The translations under genes were made by a program, and so were the position numbers. From a virus: a DNA stretch of 39,621 nt. The stretch spans positions 1 to 39,621 of the IMG/VR virus record IMGVR_UViG_3300042406_000117; one strand, 5' to 3'. Shown here piece after piece: positions 29,089-36,095 of the stretch. The stretch's first letter is position 1. The number at the start of each line of letters is the position of its first letter. The notes under the pieces were generated by a model, which was not told where the DNA came from, ran no database searches, and worked only from the letters and a program-made list of their open reading frames with translations.

Positions 29089-29359
29089 GAAAGCAGTAAA
29101 GCGTGGCAGACCGCCAAAAGCTAAGCCAGAAACCCTTGATTTCCCCGTGGAACCTCAAGATAATACCACCTATGAGGGCGATTATCTAGTAATCCGCAAA
29201 TGCCCAAACCCTAGTTGGGTAATGGTTCGCATGGACGGAGAAGCAGTCCCAGTTAAAGCTCCACCTAGGGTATCGCACAAACTAGTTGGCAAACCTATAA
29301 AAGTTGTTATGATACGCCCCGAAGTAGGCGAAGAGTTTTACGAATATATGCCATCATGA
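29069..29359 (+). CDS. 96-residue protein with AT-hook-like start
   Basis: The basic N-terminus (KKAVKRGRPPKAKPE) contains RGRPPK, an AT-hook-like DNA-minor-groove motif. The rest (YEGDYLVIRKCPNPSWVMVR) is beta-like. It starts ATGAAAACAGC after CCAAACC and overlaps the portal start by 4 bases (ATGA). DNA binding is suggested by the motif. No family is recognised. Confidence 0.6.
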   Translation: MKTAPTKKAVKRGRPPKAKPETLDFPVEPQDNTTYEGDYLVIRKCPNPSWVMVRMDGEAVPVKAPPRVSHKLVGKPIKVVMIRPEVGEEFYEYMPS

Positions 29360-31425
29360 GCGCACCAACAGAAGAGCAAGAAGAGTCGATGATCTACGCC
29401 GAGGACGGCCCTAATGTCATGGCGTTGGCTGATGCCTACGACAAGTGCCTTATTGATCTGGAGGAGTATTTTGAAGCGTGTCTGCGCTCGTATGATGACC
29501 GCCGCAACCTTTGGGCCGGCAAGTCTGACGACCTCCGTAAACAGGGCGCAAATGCCTTTCCTTGGCAGGGGGCGAGTGATATTGAGGTTAATGTCGTCGG
29601 AGAGCGTATAGACGCATTTGTGGCCATTCTAGACCAAGCCCTGCAGCGTTCCCACATCAAGGCGTTCCCGACTTCTATGGCATCTATGCCCCGCGCCTCA
29701 ATGGTGTCTGGATTCCTTAAATGGATGCGTTCCACCTATATCCCAAACTTCCGCCAACAGATGGAATTGGGTGCTAATTATCTGCTAGAGAAGGGGCTGA
29801 TGGTGTCGTATGTCGGATGGAAGCGTGAAAAAAGGACATATTTGCAACAGGTATCCATCGAGGAAATCGCACAAGTCTCCCCCGATCTAGCGGAACTTAT
29901 TGTTAGTGGGGCTGATGACGAGATGGTATTCGGTATGCTTCAGACGGCATTCCCCGATCTTTCGTCAAAACGCGCCAAAAGAGCCATTATGGATCTTCGC
30001 AAGAAAGGTCTGGCTGAAGTCTCTGTTCCTCGTACATCGGTAGATTGCCCAGTAGTTTACTCATGCGCCCCTGATGGCGAGGTTCTTTTCCCATCGTATG
30101 TGACCGATCCCCAGCGCGCCCCTTATGTATTCTGGCGTACATTCCTTACGGCTCAAGAGCTTGAGAAGAAGGTTGTATCCGAAGGCTGGGATGCCGACTG
30201 GGTTGAGAATGCTATCGACCGACTCCGTGGTAAAGACTCCATGTACCTTGACGGCGAGAAGCTCAAGACAATCGACCGCTTGCCTATCACGGACGATAAT
30301 GACCTTGTTATGGTGGTCTATGGCTACCAGCGTTTGATCGACGAGGAAGATGGCTCTGAAGGCATCTACTGTACCGTTTTTCACCCAACCACCGAAGGCT
30401 TTGCCAAACACGAACTTCTTAACGGATATGACGACTACCCCTTTGTGGTTACGCGCTTATCGAACAGCCAAAAGCGAGTCTACGAAACCCAGACTTTCTC
30501 GGACATCCTCCGTGGAGCACAAATGCAAATCAAGACCGAGCGTGATTCTCGTATTGATCGTGCTTCTCTGGCTACTCTGCCTCCACTGCTGCACCCGGCT
30601 GGTCGTCCTCCCTCTGATTGGGGGCCAGGCGTAAGGGTTCCGTATCGTCGTTTGGGTGAGATCCAATGGGGGCCACCTCCTCCAGCAGACAATGGCTCTA
30701 TTGAGGTTGAAATGTCCATGACCGCACAGGCAGATCGTGCCGTTGGTCTGGATATGTCTAACCCAATCTCTGCCTCCCGCCAGCAATTCGTGGTGTCCAA
30801 GTTCTTGGATCATGTCCGCGATGTGCTTAACATGGCATGGAAGTTGTATCAACGCATGGGGCCAGATGAGGTGTTCTTCCAAGTAACTGGCAATCCCAAC
30901 CCACAGGTGATGACCAAGGGTTCGGCTGATGAGAACTTTAGCATTGTGGTTAACTTCGACTCACAAAGCAACGATCCAGAGACTGCCGAAACGCAGCTCA
31001 AGAACATGGTGTCATTGGTTCAACTCGACCGGAATGGCATCATGGATGTGAATAAGTTGCTTGAGTTCACGGCATCCAGCATCAATCCAATCTTTGCTGA
31101 CTATGTCCTACAACCCGCTGAGGAGGCTCAACAAAAGGTCGCCAAGAATGTTACAGATGACCTTGCTAAGATCTTCGCCGGCATCGAGGTTCCTGCCCAG
31201 CCTAATGGCGCACAGATGGCAATGCAGATGATCCAAGCCTATGTCCAGCAACCAGACATCATGCAACGCGCACAGCAGGATGAGGCGTTTGGTGCAAGGC
31301 TTCAGAAATATATGGAGGCTTATCAGTTCCAATTGCAACAAATGGAAAATGCCGAAATTGGTAAAATTGGAGTTCGTCCCGCCCAAATGGGTGGAATCAT
31401 AACGCAGAACATGCAACAAGGATAA
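29356..31425 (+). CDS. Portal protein
   Basis: A 689-residue protein of podovirus portal type. The N-terminal part (NAFPWQGASDIEVNVVGERI) is the motif R-x-x-x-x-P-W-x-G-A-S-D found in such portals. The middle has YVFWRTFLTAQELEKKV, PFVVTRLSNSQKRVYET and KTERDSRIDRA, and the C-terminus is Gln/Met-rich and helical (AQMAMQMIQAYVQQPDIMQR). It forms the dodecameric DNA channel at the head vertex and binds the terminase encoded just before it. The start overlaps the previous stop (ATGA). Confidence 0.85.
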   Translation: MSAPTEEQEESMIYAEDGPNVMALADAYDKCLIDLEEYFEACLRSYDDRRNLWAGKSDDLRKQGANAFPWQGASDIEVNVVGERIDAFVAILDQALQRSHIKAFPTSMASMPRASMVSGFLKWMRSTYIPNFRQQMELGANYLLEKGLMVSYVGWKREKRTYLQQVSIEEIAQVSPDLAELIVSGADDEMVFGMLQTAFPDLSSKRAKRAIMDLRKKGLAEVSVPRTSVDCPVVYSCAPDGEVLFPSYVTDPQRAPYVFWRTFLTAQELEKKVVSEGWDADWVENAIDRLRGKDSMYLDGEKLKTIDRLPITDDNDLVMVVYGYQRLIDEEDGSEGIYCTVFHPTTEGFAKHELLNGYDDYPFVVTRLSNSQKRVYETQTFSDILRGAQMQIKTERDSRIDRASLATLPPLLHPAGRPPSDWGPGVRVPYRRLGEIQWGPPPPADNGSIEVEMSMTAQADRAVGLDMSNPISASRQQFVVSKFLDHVRDVLNMAWKLYQRMGPDEVFFQVTGNPNPQVMTKGSADENFSIVVNFDSQSNDPETAETQLKNMVSLVQLDRNGIMDVNKLLEFTASSINPIFADYVLQPAEEAQQKVAKNVTDDLAKIFAGIEVPAQPNGAQMAMQMIQAYVQQPDIMQRAQQDEAFGARLQKYMEAYQFQLQQMENAEIGKIGVRPAQMGGIITQNMQQG

Positions 31426-31428
31426 CTT

Positions 31429-31560
31429 ATGAAAAAAGGTAAATCAAATGGCTGCGGCCACGAAAAGATGGAGCGTAAAGGCAAGGGGAAAGGCAAAGGC
31501 TATGTCGAGATCGAGATCAAGATAAGCCGTGCGCCGAAGAAAGCTGCTAAGCGAAAGTAA
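31429..31560 (+). CDS. 43-residue Lys/Gly-rich protein
   Basis: MKKGKSNGCGHEKMERKGKG, then KGKGYVEIEIKISRAPKKAA. A Lys/Gly repeat precedes a short beta strand. It lies four bases after the portal stop and three bases before the next ATG. The charge pattern suggests DNA or RNA binding. No family is known; regular spacing supports translation. Confidence 0.6.
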   Translation: MKKGKSNGCGHEKMERKGKGKGKGYVEIEIKISRAPKKAAKRK

Positions 31561-31563
31561 GCC

Positions 31564-31716
31564 ATGAAAGCTAAAATGATCAAGCGAGCTGATGGCTCAA
31601 TGTCCAAGCGCGGGCTTTACGACAACATCCGTGCTGCCGCAGGTTCTGGCAAGAAGCCCACCAAGGAAATGCTCAAGCAGGAACGCAAGATCAAACGCGC
31701 AGAAAAGCGCAAGTAA
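31564..31716 (+). CDS. 50-residue basic conserved phage protein
   Basis: MKAKMIKRADGSMSKRGLYD and NIRAAAGSGKKPTKEMLKQE, ending RKIKRAEKRK. The pattern K-R-G-L-[YW]-D-N-I-R-A-x-x-G-S-G-K-K-P-T-x-E-M-L-K-Q-E recurs in short head-gene proteins of podovirus-like phages. It is strongly basic. Function is unknown; a role in the head or in DNA condensation is possible. Confidence 0.7.
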   Translation: MKAKMIKRADGSMSKRGLYDNIRAAAGSGKKPTKEMLKQERKIKRAEKRK

Positions 31717-31719
31717 ACT

Positions 31720-31923
31720 ATGACACCGATACCGAAACCAAGCATCCAAGTAGCCGTAGAAGCCCTCCGTGACCGCGAGGAATATGCCGCTATCCTCCAG
31801 TTCATCCACGATGAGCGTGAGAAGTTCTTTGGTGATTTCCGCCAAGCAGAATCATCGAATGATGTGATGAAGCTCGCAGGAAGCATCTCTACGCTGGATG
31901 AGCTACTCTCAGTCTTAGCTTGA
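31720..31923 (+). CDS. 67-residue conserved hypothetical protein
   Basis: MTPIPKPSIQVAVEALRDRE, YAAILQFIHDEREKFFGDFR and NDVMKLAGSISTLDELLSVL. An amphipathic helix and the pattern N-D-V-M-K-L-A-G-S-I-x-T-L-D-E-L-L-S occur in small phage proteins near the portal gene. Its function is unknown. It is the last gene before two terminators. Confidence 0.65.
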   Translation: MTPIPKPSIQVAVEALRDREEYAAILQFIHDEREKFFGDFRQAESSNDVMKLAGSISTLDELLSVLA

Positions 31924-31956
31924 CAAACCCGCTGGAATGGTCTAAGCATTTCTCGA

Positions 31957-31980
31957 ACCTGCTTCGGTAGGTGTTTTGTT
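31957..31980 (+). terminator. Rho-independent terminator with TTCG loop
   Basis: ACCTGC-TTCG-GTAGGT forms a 6-bp stem with one G-U pair and a very stable C(UUCG)G tetraloop. It is followed by GTTTTGTTT. It ends the terminase/portal transcript, 34 bases after the last stop. Confidence 0.75.
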
Positions 31981-32001
31981 TCATCGTTTCATAGTTTGGG
32001 T

Positions 32002-32043
32002 ACACCCTCGGCAGATTAAAACCCTGTCGGGGGTGTTTCTTTT
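32002..32043 (+). terminator. Second Rho-independent terminator
   Basis: ACACCCTCGGCAG and CTGTCGGGGGTGT give a 13-bp stem with two G-U pairs around a 9-base loop, followed by TTCTTTT. Together with the hairpin at 31957 it forms a tandem terminator that isolates the terminase/portal genes from the opposing gene at 32042. Confidence 0.85.
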
Positions 32044-32533
32044 ACGCCATTAGAACGATCTTGTCCTTAGCGTCTTGCTCCTCAATCAACTGATTGAAAT
32101 CACGGACATGGTGGGCGTATTCAATGTCCTCATAGTGATCTCCAATTATCTCAATCCTGTGGGGGTGTCTCATCTTGCGTATCGCGTGTTGCTTGAGTTG
32201 ATACGCCCTACCAGTCGTTATGCCCAAGAGCCGACCAAGTTGAGCTGGTTTTAGGTCATCGTTTTGAAGGATAAATATATCGCGCTTATCAATCCCAGAC
32301 TCCATGATTTGAGGCCAAAACCCATCAAGGCTTATCTCGCATCCATTTGGTAGCTTCTCGTCTTTCACGATAAGTGTCAGCTTCTTTTTAAGTTGTCGTT
32401 TTTGGATGTCGAGTTGATCAATGTTGCCTCTAATCGTATCAATGATTTGGTTGATCCTAACGATCTTACCCTTCTCGAACTCAATCTTCCTGTCTACCGA
32501 TCTGATCTCCTTCTGTATTTGTTCTGAATTCAT
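32042..32533 (-). CDS. Coiled-coil protein with sigma-70 region 4-like C-terminus
   Basis: A 163-residue protein. The first ~60 residues form a coiled coil (IEFEKGKIVRINQIIDTIRG, IDQLDIQKRQLKKKL). Residues about 93-124 read LKPAQLGRLLGITTGRAYQL and KQHAIRKMRHPHR. This is very close to sigma region 4.2 (LxEIGxxxGVTxxRVxQIxxxALxKLRHPxR), the helix-turn-helix that contacts the -35 element. Regions 2 and 3 are missing. It is a candidate late-gene activator or sigma-region-4 mimic that binds RNA polymerase and redirects it to phage promoters. It is the only minus-strand gene in the head/tail half, with its own likely promoter (32551-32593). Confidence 0.72.
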   Translation of the reverse strand: MNSEQIQKEIRSVDRKIEFEKGKIVRINQIIDTIRGNIDQLDIQKRQLKKKLTLIVKDEKLPNGCEISLDGFWPQIMESGIDKRDIFILQNDDLKPAQLGRLLGITTGRAYQLKQHAIRKMRHPHRIEIIGDHYEDIEYAHHVRDFNQLIEEQDAKDKIVLMA

Positions 32534-32550
32534 AGCGTTTCGAGGCTTAT

Positions 32551-32593
32551 TTTATAGGGTGTTTTGTAGCGTTCAAGAATAATTTGAATTATT
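32551..32593 (-). promoter_or_regulatory. Promoter and palindrome of the sigma-like gene
   Basis: On the minus strand TATAAAAT (-10, ending at 32551 side) lies 18 bases before the start codon. TTCTTG is found 17 bases upstream as a weak -35, or TTGAAC at 14 bases. A palindrome, AATAATT-TG-AATTATT (32578-32593), sits just behind the -35 position and could be an autoregulatory operator. The predicted leader is only about ten bases. Confidence 0.5.
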
Positions 32594-33030
32594 TTACATG
32601 GTGTATGGCATCACCAACGGTTAAGTTGACTTACACTTGACTCCCGGCATTCGAGGAAGGCTCTAGGGCATAGTTCGCCTTAAGCGGCTAAACTATGTTG
32701 ATACTCCCGTATATTCTTCGGAAAGGACATTCACACACCAGCAGGGCTGGAACCAAGGATAGCAGAGGGTTGAGGCTGTAGGTCTGCATCAAGCTCCTTG
32801 ATCGTCACACTCTATTTAACTACGCCGCGACTGACTTCAAGCGTAGTACCCGTGAGACTTTCACCTAGCTTCCGTGCGGTCGTTTGAGCGTTCCTCGGTT
32901 GCTTGAATATGTCACTAACTCTCTGGGTAAAGCAAAGGGCTAACGCGAGGAAGTCAGAACCCGCGCTAGCCCTTAGATCCATTGCTTTACGCGCAGGAGG
33001 GGTGATTGGTGACAGATTTCTGACTTCCTG

Positions 33031-33055
33031 TCGACGCAAATAATGCACGATTTTT
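33031..33055 (+). terminator. Possible weak terminator
   Basis: TCG-ac-GCA-aataa-TGC-a-CGA forms a short interrupted stem followed by TTTTT. It would end the candidate RNA just after the strand that forms the pseudoknot. The stem is weak, so confidence is low. It overlaps copy 1 of the 12-base repeat CGCAAATAATGC. Confidence 0.35.
33035..33046. repeat. 12-bp repeat CGCAAATAATGC, copy 1
   Basis: CGCAAATAATGC is found here and at 33166-33177. Each contains GCA-5-TGC, an inverted pair. They bracket the two larger palindromes at 33084 and 33107. A shared binding protein for all four sites is possible. Confidence 0.8.
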
Positions 33056-33083
33056 CCGTCCCGTCAATAGGAAATCTTTAAGA

Positions 33084-33123
33084 TCACGATTTGTGATGAG
33101 TTCTAAGGTCGCAATTTGCGACC
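33084..33123. promoter_or_regulatory. Pair of related palindromic operator-like sites
   Basis: TCACGATTTGTGA (33084-33096) and GGTCGCAATTTGCGACC (33107-33123, perfect 8-base arms) share the consensus TCRCRATTTGYGA. Their centres are 25 bases apart. They lie about 100-140 bases before the scaffold gene. Good candidates for a dimeric repressor or activator of the capsid operon. Confidence 0.6.
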
Positions 33124-33165
33124 AGCTAATACCTTACCAAGTTGAGCAAGTTACTTGACATTAAT

Positions 33166-33177
33166 CGCAAATAATGC
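33166..33177. repeat. 12-bp repeat CGCAAATAATGC, copy 2
   Basis: This copy lies six bases after a TTGACA box (33155-33160) and directly before TTGAC, 46 bases upstream of the scaffold start. No standard -10 follows at the right spacing. The repeat could replace it as part of a phage-specific promoter, for example for the sigma-like protein encoded next door. Confidence 0.7.
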
Positions 33178-33222
33178 TTGACTTCGCTCATCGCCACCGC
33201 AGGGCGTTAACCAGCGTACAAA

Positions 33223-34263
33223 ATGACTAATACCAATCAAGCTAACGCCGAGGCTGAAGAATCGGTGGACAATATCTCATTCGAGGAGCTTATCGCTCGG
33301 AGAATTGGGGAAGCAACTGCACCAGAGGAAACCGAAGAGGAACCCCAGGATGCCGAGGAAGCCGAAGAAACCGAACCTGCCAGTCAAGAGGACGAGGAAG
33401 AGGTGGAGGAAACCGAGGAAGAATCCGAGGAGGAATCAGAGGAAACCGAGGAGCAGTCAGACATAGACCTGTTGAATCTCTCGCCGGAGCAGATCCAAGA
33501 GCTTGCCAAAAAAGGTAAGAGTCGCCTCCTTCAACGGATTGGTGAACTCACCGCCCAAAAGCGAACCTTAGAGGAAAAGCTCGCGGCTCAACCGCAGATG
33601 ACTCGTCAAGTCGAGGAGAACGAGATCCCAGATGCTATCCGTAAATTGGAGAGCTTCGAGAACCTCAAAGACTTCTACGACGAAATGACGAAGACTCTAG
33701 AGTCGACGGACGAGATCTTGGATGAACACGAAGACTACGGCCCCGATGACATCATCACCGTTGGCGACAAAGAGTTCACCAAGCGTCAAATCCGCAAGGC
33801 CAACAGGAACGCCAAGGAAGCACTAACCAAGTACATCCCAGCCCAACAGCAGCAATTGATCAAAGTTGCCCAGTTCGGTGAGATGTCCAAGCAGTACTCC
33901 GAGGCAGCACGGAAAGAAGTTCCAGAGATCCAAGACGAAGAGTCTGAGATTGGAAAGAACTACAAGGTGCTAGTCGAAGACCCCTTAGTTTCTAGAGTGA
34001 AACGCGAAATCCCAGAGATTGGGATGCAAATTGAATACATTCTTGCTCATGCGGCAAGGTCTATCTTTGGAAAGAAAGCTAAGGCTATCCAAGCTGGAGC
34101 TGGGAATAAGTTGAAGGTGTCACCACCCGCTTCCCCAGTTGGATCTGGTTCGGTTAAGTCTGGTTCCAATTCAAAGGCAAAGGTCAAAGACGCATACGGC
34201 AGGTTTGAATCGACTGGTTCGGTCGATGATTGGGTTGCCTCACGAATCGCTAAGTTAAAATAA
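33223..34263 (+). CDS. Scaffolding protein
   Basis: A 346-residue protein immediately before the capsid gene. The N-terminal 80 residues are extremely acidic (EVEETEEESEEESEETEEQS). A coiled-coil body follows (LLQRIGELTAQKRTLEEKLA). The C-terminus is basic and Ser/Gly-rich (SGSVKSGSNSKAKVKDAYGR). This charge layout is the common build of phage scaffolds, which guide capsid assembly through the C-terminal end. The ATG follows the A/C-rich GCGTACAAA. Confidence 0.82.
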   Translation: MTNTNQANAEAEESVDNISFEELIARRIGEATAPEETEEEPQDAEEAEETEPASQEDEEEVEETEEESEEESEETEEQSDIDLLNLSPEQIQELAKKGKSRLLQRIGELTAQKRTLEEKLAAQPQMTRQVEENEIPDAIRKLESFENLKDFYDEMTKTLESTDEILDEHEDYGPDDIITVGDKEFTKRQIRKANRNAKEALTKYIPAQQQQLIKVAQFGEMSKQYSEAARKEVPEIQDEESEIGKNYKVLVEDPLVSRVKREIPEIGMQIEYILAHAARSIFGKKAKAIQAGAGNKLKVSPPASPVGSGSVKSGSNSKAKVKDAYGRFESTGSVDDWVASRIAKLK

Positions 34264-34282
34264 CCTTTATTAAATCACTATT

Positions 34283-35269
34283 ATGAGTATCTCGAATACC
34301 TATCAACCAAATGCGCCCCAAGCCAGACTCGGCACGGGTTCCGCTATTTCCAACCGCGAGGATCTCTCTAACGAGCTGACCCTCCTTGCTCCAGAAGAAA
34401 CCCCGCTCCTTAGCCTTTGCGCCAAGGGTAAGGCAAATGGTACTTTCAGCGAGTGGACTGCCGATGTTCTTTCGGCTCCTTCGACTGCTGGTATCTCTGA
34501 AGGTACGGATGTTACTGCCTTTGATGACAAGTTCGCTAGCCGCGCTCGTCTTGGCAACTACACCCAAATCTTCCGCCGCGACTACATCGTGTCGAACCTG
34601 CAACAAGCCGTTAGCTCCGTTGGCCCAGCAAACGTTGCACAGGCTGAGGCAAAAAGTATGAGGGAGTTGAAGCGCGATGTCGAAGCAGCTATCTGCTCGG
34701 ACAACGATCGCTCCGTTGAGAACGGTGCTGGCACTCCATACGCCCTTCGTGGCCTTGGTGACTGGCTCGACTCAGCTGGCCCTTCGGATGTTCCTGCCGC
34801 TTATCGTACGCCTTCTGGCTCGATCCTCGGTGCTGCTCCTACGGACACTACCTTCAACGACATCATCGCGTCGATCTACACCGTCAATGGCGAGGCCAAT
34901 AACCTTACCCTCATCGCTGGTGTTGCTCTCCGCAAGGTGATCTCGAACTTCCAACGCTCGTCTGGTCAAGCTGCCTCGGAAGCCGTTTACCATATCAACC
35001 AAGACGCATCGTCCAAGAAGATTACCCATGCAGTGACCCTGTACGACTCCGACTTCGGTGTTGTCAATGTCATCAACGGCAACCCTTCCTGTATGCCCTC
35101 CGCTAACCGTGGTTATGTGGTGAATCCGAAGTATCTCGGTTTCAACACCCTGATCCCAATGGGTTCGACCCGTCTTGAGAACCAAGGTGGTGGCGAGCGT
35201 GGTTTCGTGGACATGGTTGGTACGCTTGTTTGTAAGCACCCCGGCGCACACGGCAAGATCGCTTACTAA
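34283..35269 (+). CDS. Major capsid protein (SU10/DUF5309-like)
   Basis: A 328-residue protein. SNELTLLAPEETPLLSLCAK near residue 30, ISEGTDVTAFDDKFASRARL near 71 and NYTQIFRRDYIVSNLQQAV near 93 are typical of the HK97-fold capsid group first named from phage SU10 (DUF5309). SMRELKRDVEAAICSDN near 128 is the long spine helix. Codon use is very even and G/C-ending, as expected of a highly expressed gene. It follows the scaffold gene and precedes a beta-rich probable decoration protein. Confidence 0.9.
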   Translation: MSISNTYQPNAPQARLGTGSAISNREDLSNELTLLAPEETPLLSLCAKGKANGTFSEWTADVLSAPSTAGISEGTDVTAFDDKFASRARLGNYTQIFRRDYIVSNLQQAVSSVGPANVAQAEAKSMRELKRDVEAAICSDNDRSVENGAGTPYALRGLGDWLDSAGPSDVPAAYRTPSGSILGAAPTDTTFNDIIASIYTVNGEANNLTLIAGVALRKVISNFQRSSGQAASEAVYHINQDASSKKITHAVTLYDSDFGVVNVINGNPSCMPSANRGYVVNPKYLGFNTLIPMGSTRLENQGGGERGFVDMVGTLVCKHPGAHGKIAY

Positions 35270-35302
35270 TCCGCAACTAAACACTAAAAGAAAGAAAATA
35301 TT

Positions 35303-35755
35303 ATGCCACAACTTGTAAATAACGAGCGTAGCCCCTACACGGATGTTGTTAAGATCACTGCAGCTGACCTCATTGCCATTGGCAATGGTGGAACTCGCGT
35401 GATTGCCTCGATCCCCGCTGGAGGTGCTGTTGAACTCTGCACGGTTACTAACACCGTTGACATCGTTGGTTCGTCCAGCCTTGTCATTGATGTTGGCACG
35501 ACCATTGGAGACCCAGATGAGTTCATCAACGCTCTTGATGTTGACGCTGCAACTGTTGGTCTTCCAACCATCAACACTGGTGATACATTTACCGCAGGTA
35601 CTGCGACCAGTGCTACTGGTCTTACCCAAGCCGTAAAGATCGTCTCTGCCGCCACCCCGGTCTACATCAAAGTGACCGATGCCGCTGTGGCTTCGATTAC
35701 CGCTGGTGAGATCATGATTGGCTTCCGCATCTTGGATCTTACCAAGTTTGCCTAA
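35303..35755 (+). CDS. Head decoration/fibre-like protein candidate
   Basis: A 150-residue beta-rich protein (Ile/Val/Thr/Ala/Gly): KITAADLIAIGNGGTRVIAS, IPAGGAVELCTVTNTVDIVG, PVYIKVTDAAVASITAGEIM. It has no catalytic motif and sits directly behind the capsid gene with a strong terminator behind it. Head decoration or capsid-stabilising proteins often occupy this place; the assignment is positional. Its codon use matches the capsid gene, suggesting high expression. The ATG follows AAAATATT. Confidence 0.65.
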   Translation: MPQLVNNERSPYTDVVKITAADLIAIGNGGTRVIASIPAGGAVELCTVTNTVDIVGSSSLVIDVGTTIGDPDEFINALDVDAATVGLPTINTGDTFTAGTATSATGLTQAVKIVSAATPVYIKVTDAAVASITAGEIMIGFRILDLTKFA

Positions 35756-35763
35756 TCCCTGAT

Positions 35764-35802
35764 AGCGGGGGGTGGGTTCTATCCCCATCCTCCGCTTTCT
35801 TT
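35764..35802 (+). terminator. Strong Rho-independent terminator after capsid genes
   Basis: AGCGGGGGGTGGG and CCCATCCTCCGCT form a 13-bp stem with two G-U pairs and a 7-base loop, followed by TTTCTTTC. It lies nine bases after the decoration gene. Partial termination here would give a high capsid-to-tail ratio. Confidence 0.88.
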
Positions 35803-35813
35803 CAAACCAAACG

Positions 35814-36095
35814 ATGATCTCTGAGGAGGCAATGACAGATGCGTTGGTAAAGGAGCTTTGCTCTGGTCGTCAACTCATGGAAACAAAACAAAAGTTCCGC
35901 GAAGTTTCCGCAGCCCAAGAAGCTGACACTCTCCGTGGAGTAAAAACAGGCGCGTTGGGCCGAGCCGTTGCGGTTGTCCCTGCGCATGAGTATTTCCTAA
36001 TCCGCAACAAGTACGGTGAAGACGCATGGCATGACCGCGAGTTTATCCGCGACTTCCAGAAGTTTCACCCAGAACTTTCCCCTAACGCTGTCTAA
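35814..36095 (+). CDS. Small head-completion-region protein
   Basis: A 93-residue protein; the ATG at 35814 follows CAAACCAAACG, and an in-frame ATG 14 codons earlier lies inside the terminator hairpin. MISEEAMTDALVKELCSGRQ, FREVSAAQEADTLRGVKTGA, YFLIRNKYGEDAWHDREFIR. No named family. Its stop overlaps the next ATG (TAATG). It lies between capsid and connector genes, so a head-completion role is a position-based guess. Confidence 0.65.
   Translation: MISEEAMTDALVKELCSGRQLMETKQKFREVSAAQEADTLRGVKTGALGRAVAVVPAHEYFLIRNKYGEDAWHDREFIRDFQKFHPELSPNAV

Larger units (their letters stand above)
32599..33055 (+). ncRNA. Candidate large structured RNA
   Basis: No convincing gene exists in 32534-33222. 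The plus strand contains many local perfect helices: 32599-32616 (TGGTG/CACCA), 32669-32697 (CATAGTT/AACTATG), 32738-32750 (CCAGC/GCTGG), 32762-32787 (GCAGA/TCTGC) stacked directly on 32788-32802 (ATCAAG/CTTGAT), 32819-32847 (ACTACGC/GCGTAGT) and 32927-32990 (GTAAAGCAA/TTGCTTTAC enclosing AGGGCTA-CGCG/CGCG-TAGCCCT). The loop of the last can pair 12 bases with 33018-33029 and 8 bases with an upstream loop. A weak terminator follows at 33031-33055. Boundaries are estimates. It may instead be a scaffold-operon leader. Confidence 0.5.

Noticed and set aside
32812-33048. Minus-strand open frame of 78 codons in the gene-free region
   Set aside because: Composition is like random translation, with no neighbours on that strand in operon spacing. 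It lies over the candidate RNA helices, which explain the sequence better.
34772-35788. Long minus-strand open frame (338 codons) across the capsid and decoration genes
   Set aside because: It shows no family motif, and its Asn/Asp/Gly/Arg/His-rich translation is the mirror of highly biased G/C-ending codons of the capsid gene. It serves as a control: open antisense frames do occur by chance here, so the antisense HNH gene was accepted only because of its clear motif.
35772-35813. Upstream ATG (14 codons earlier) for the 35814 gene
   Set aside because: It would lie inside the strong terminator hairpin; the downstream ATG has the usual A/C-rich leader.
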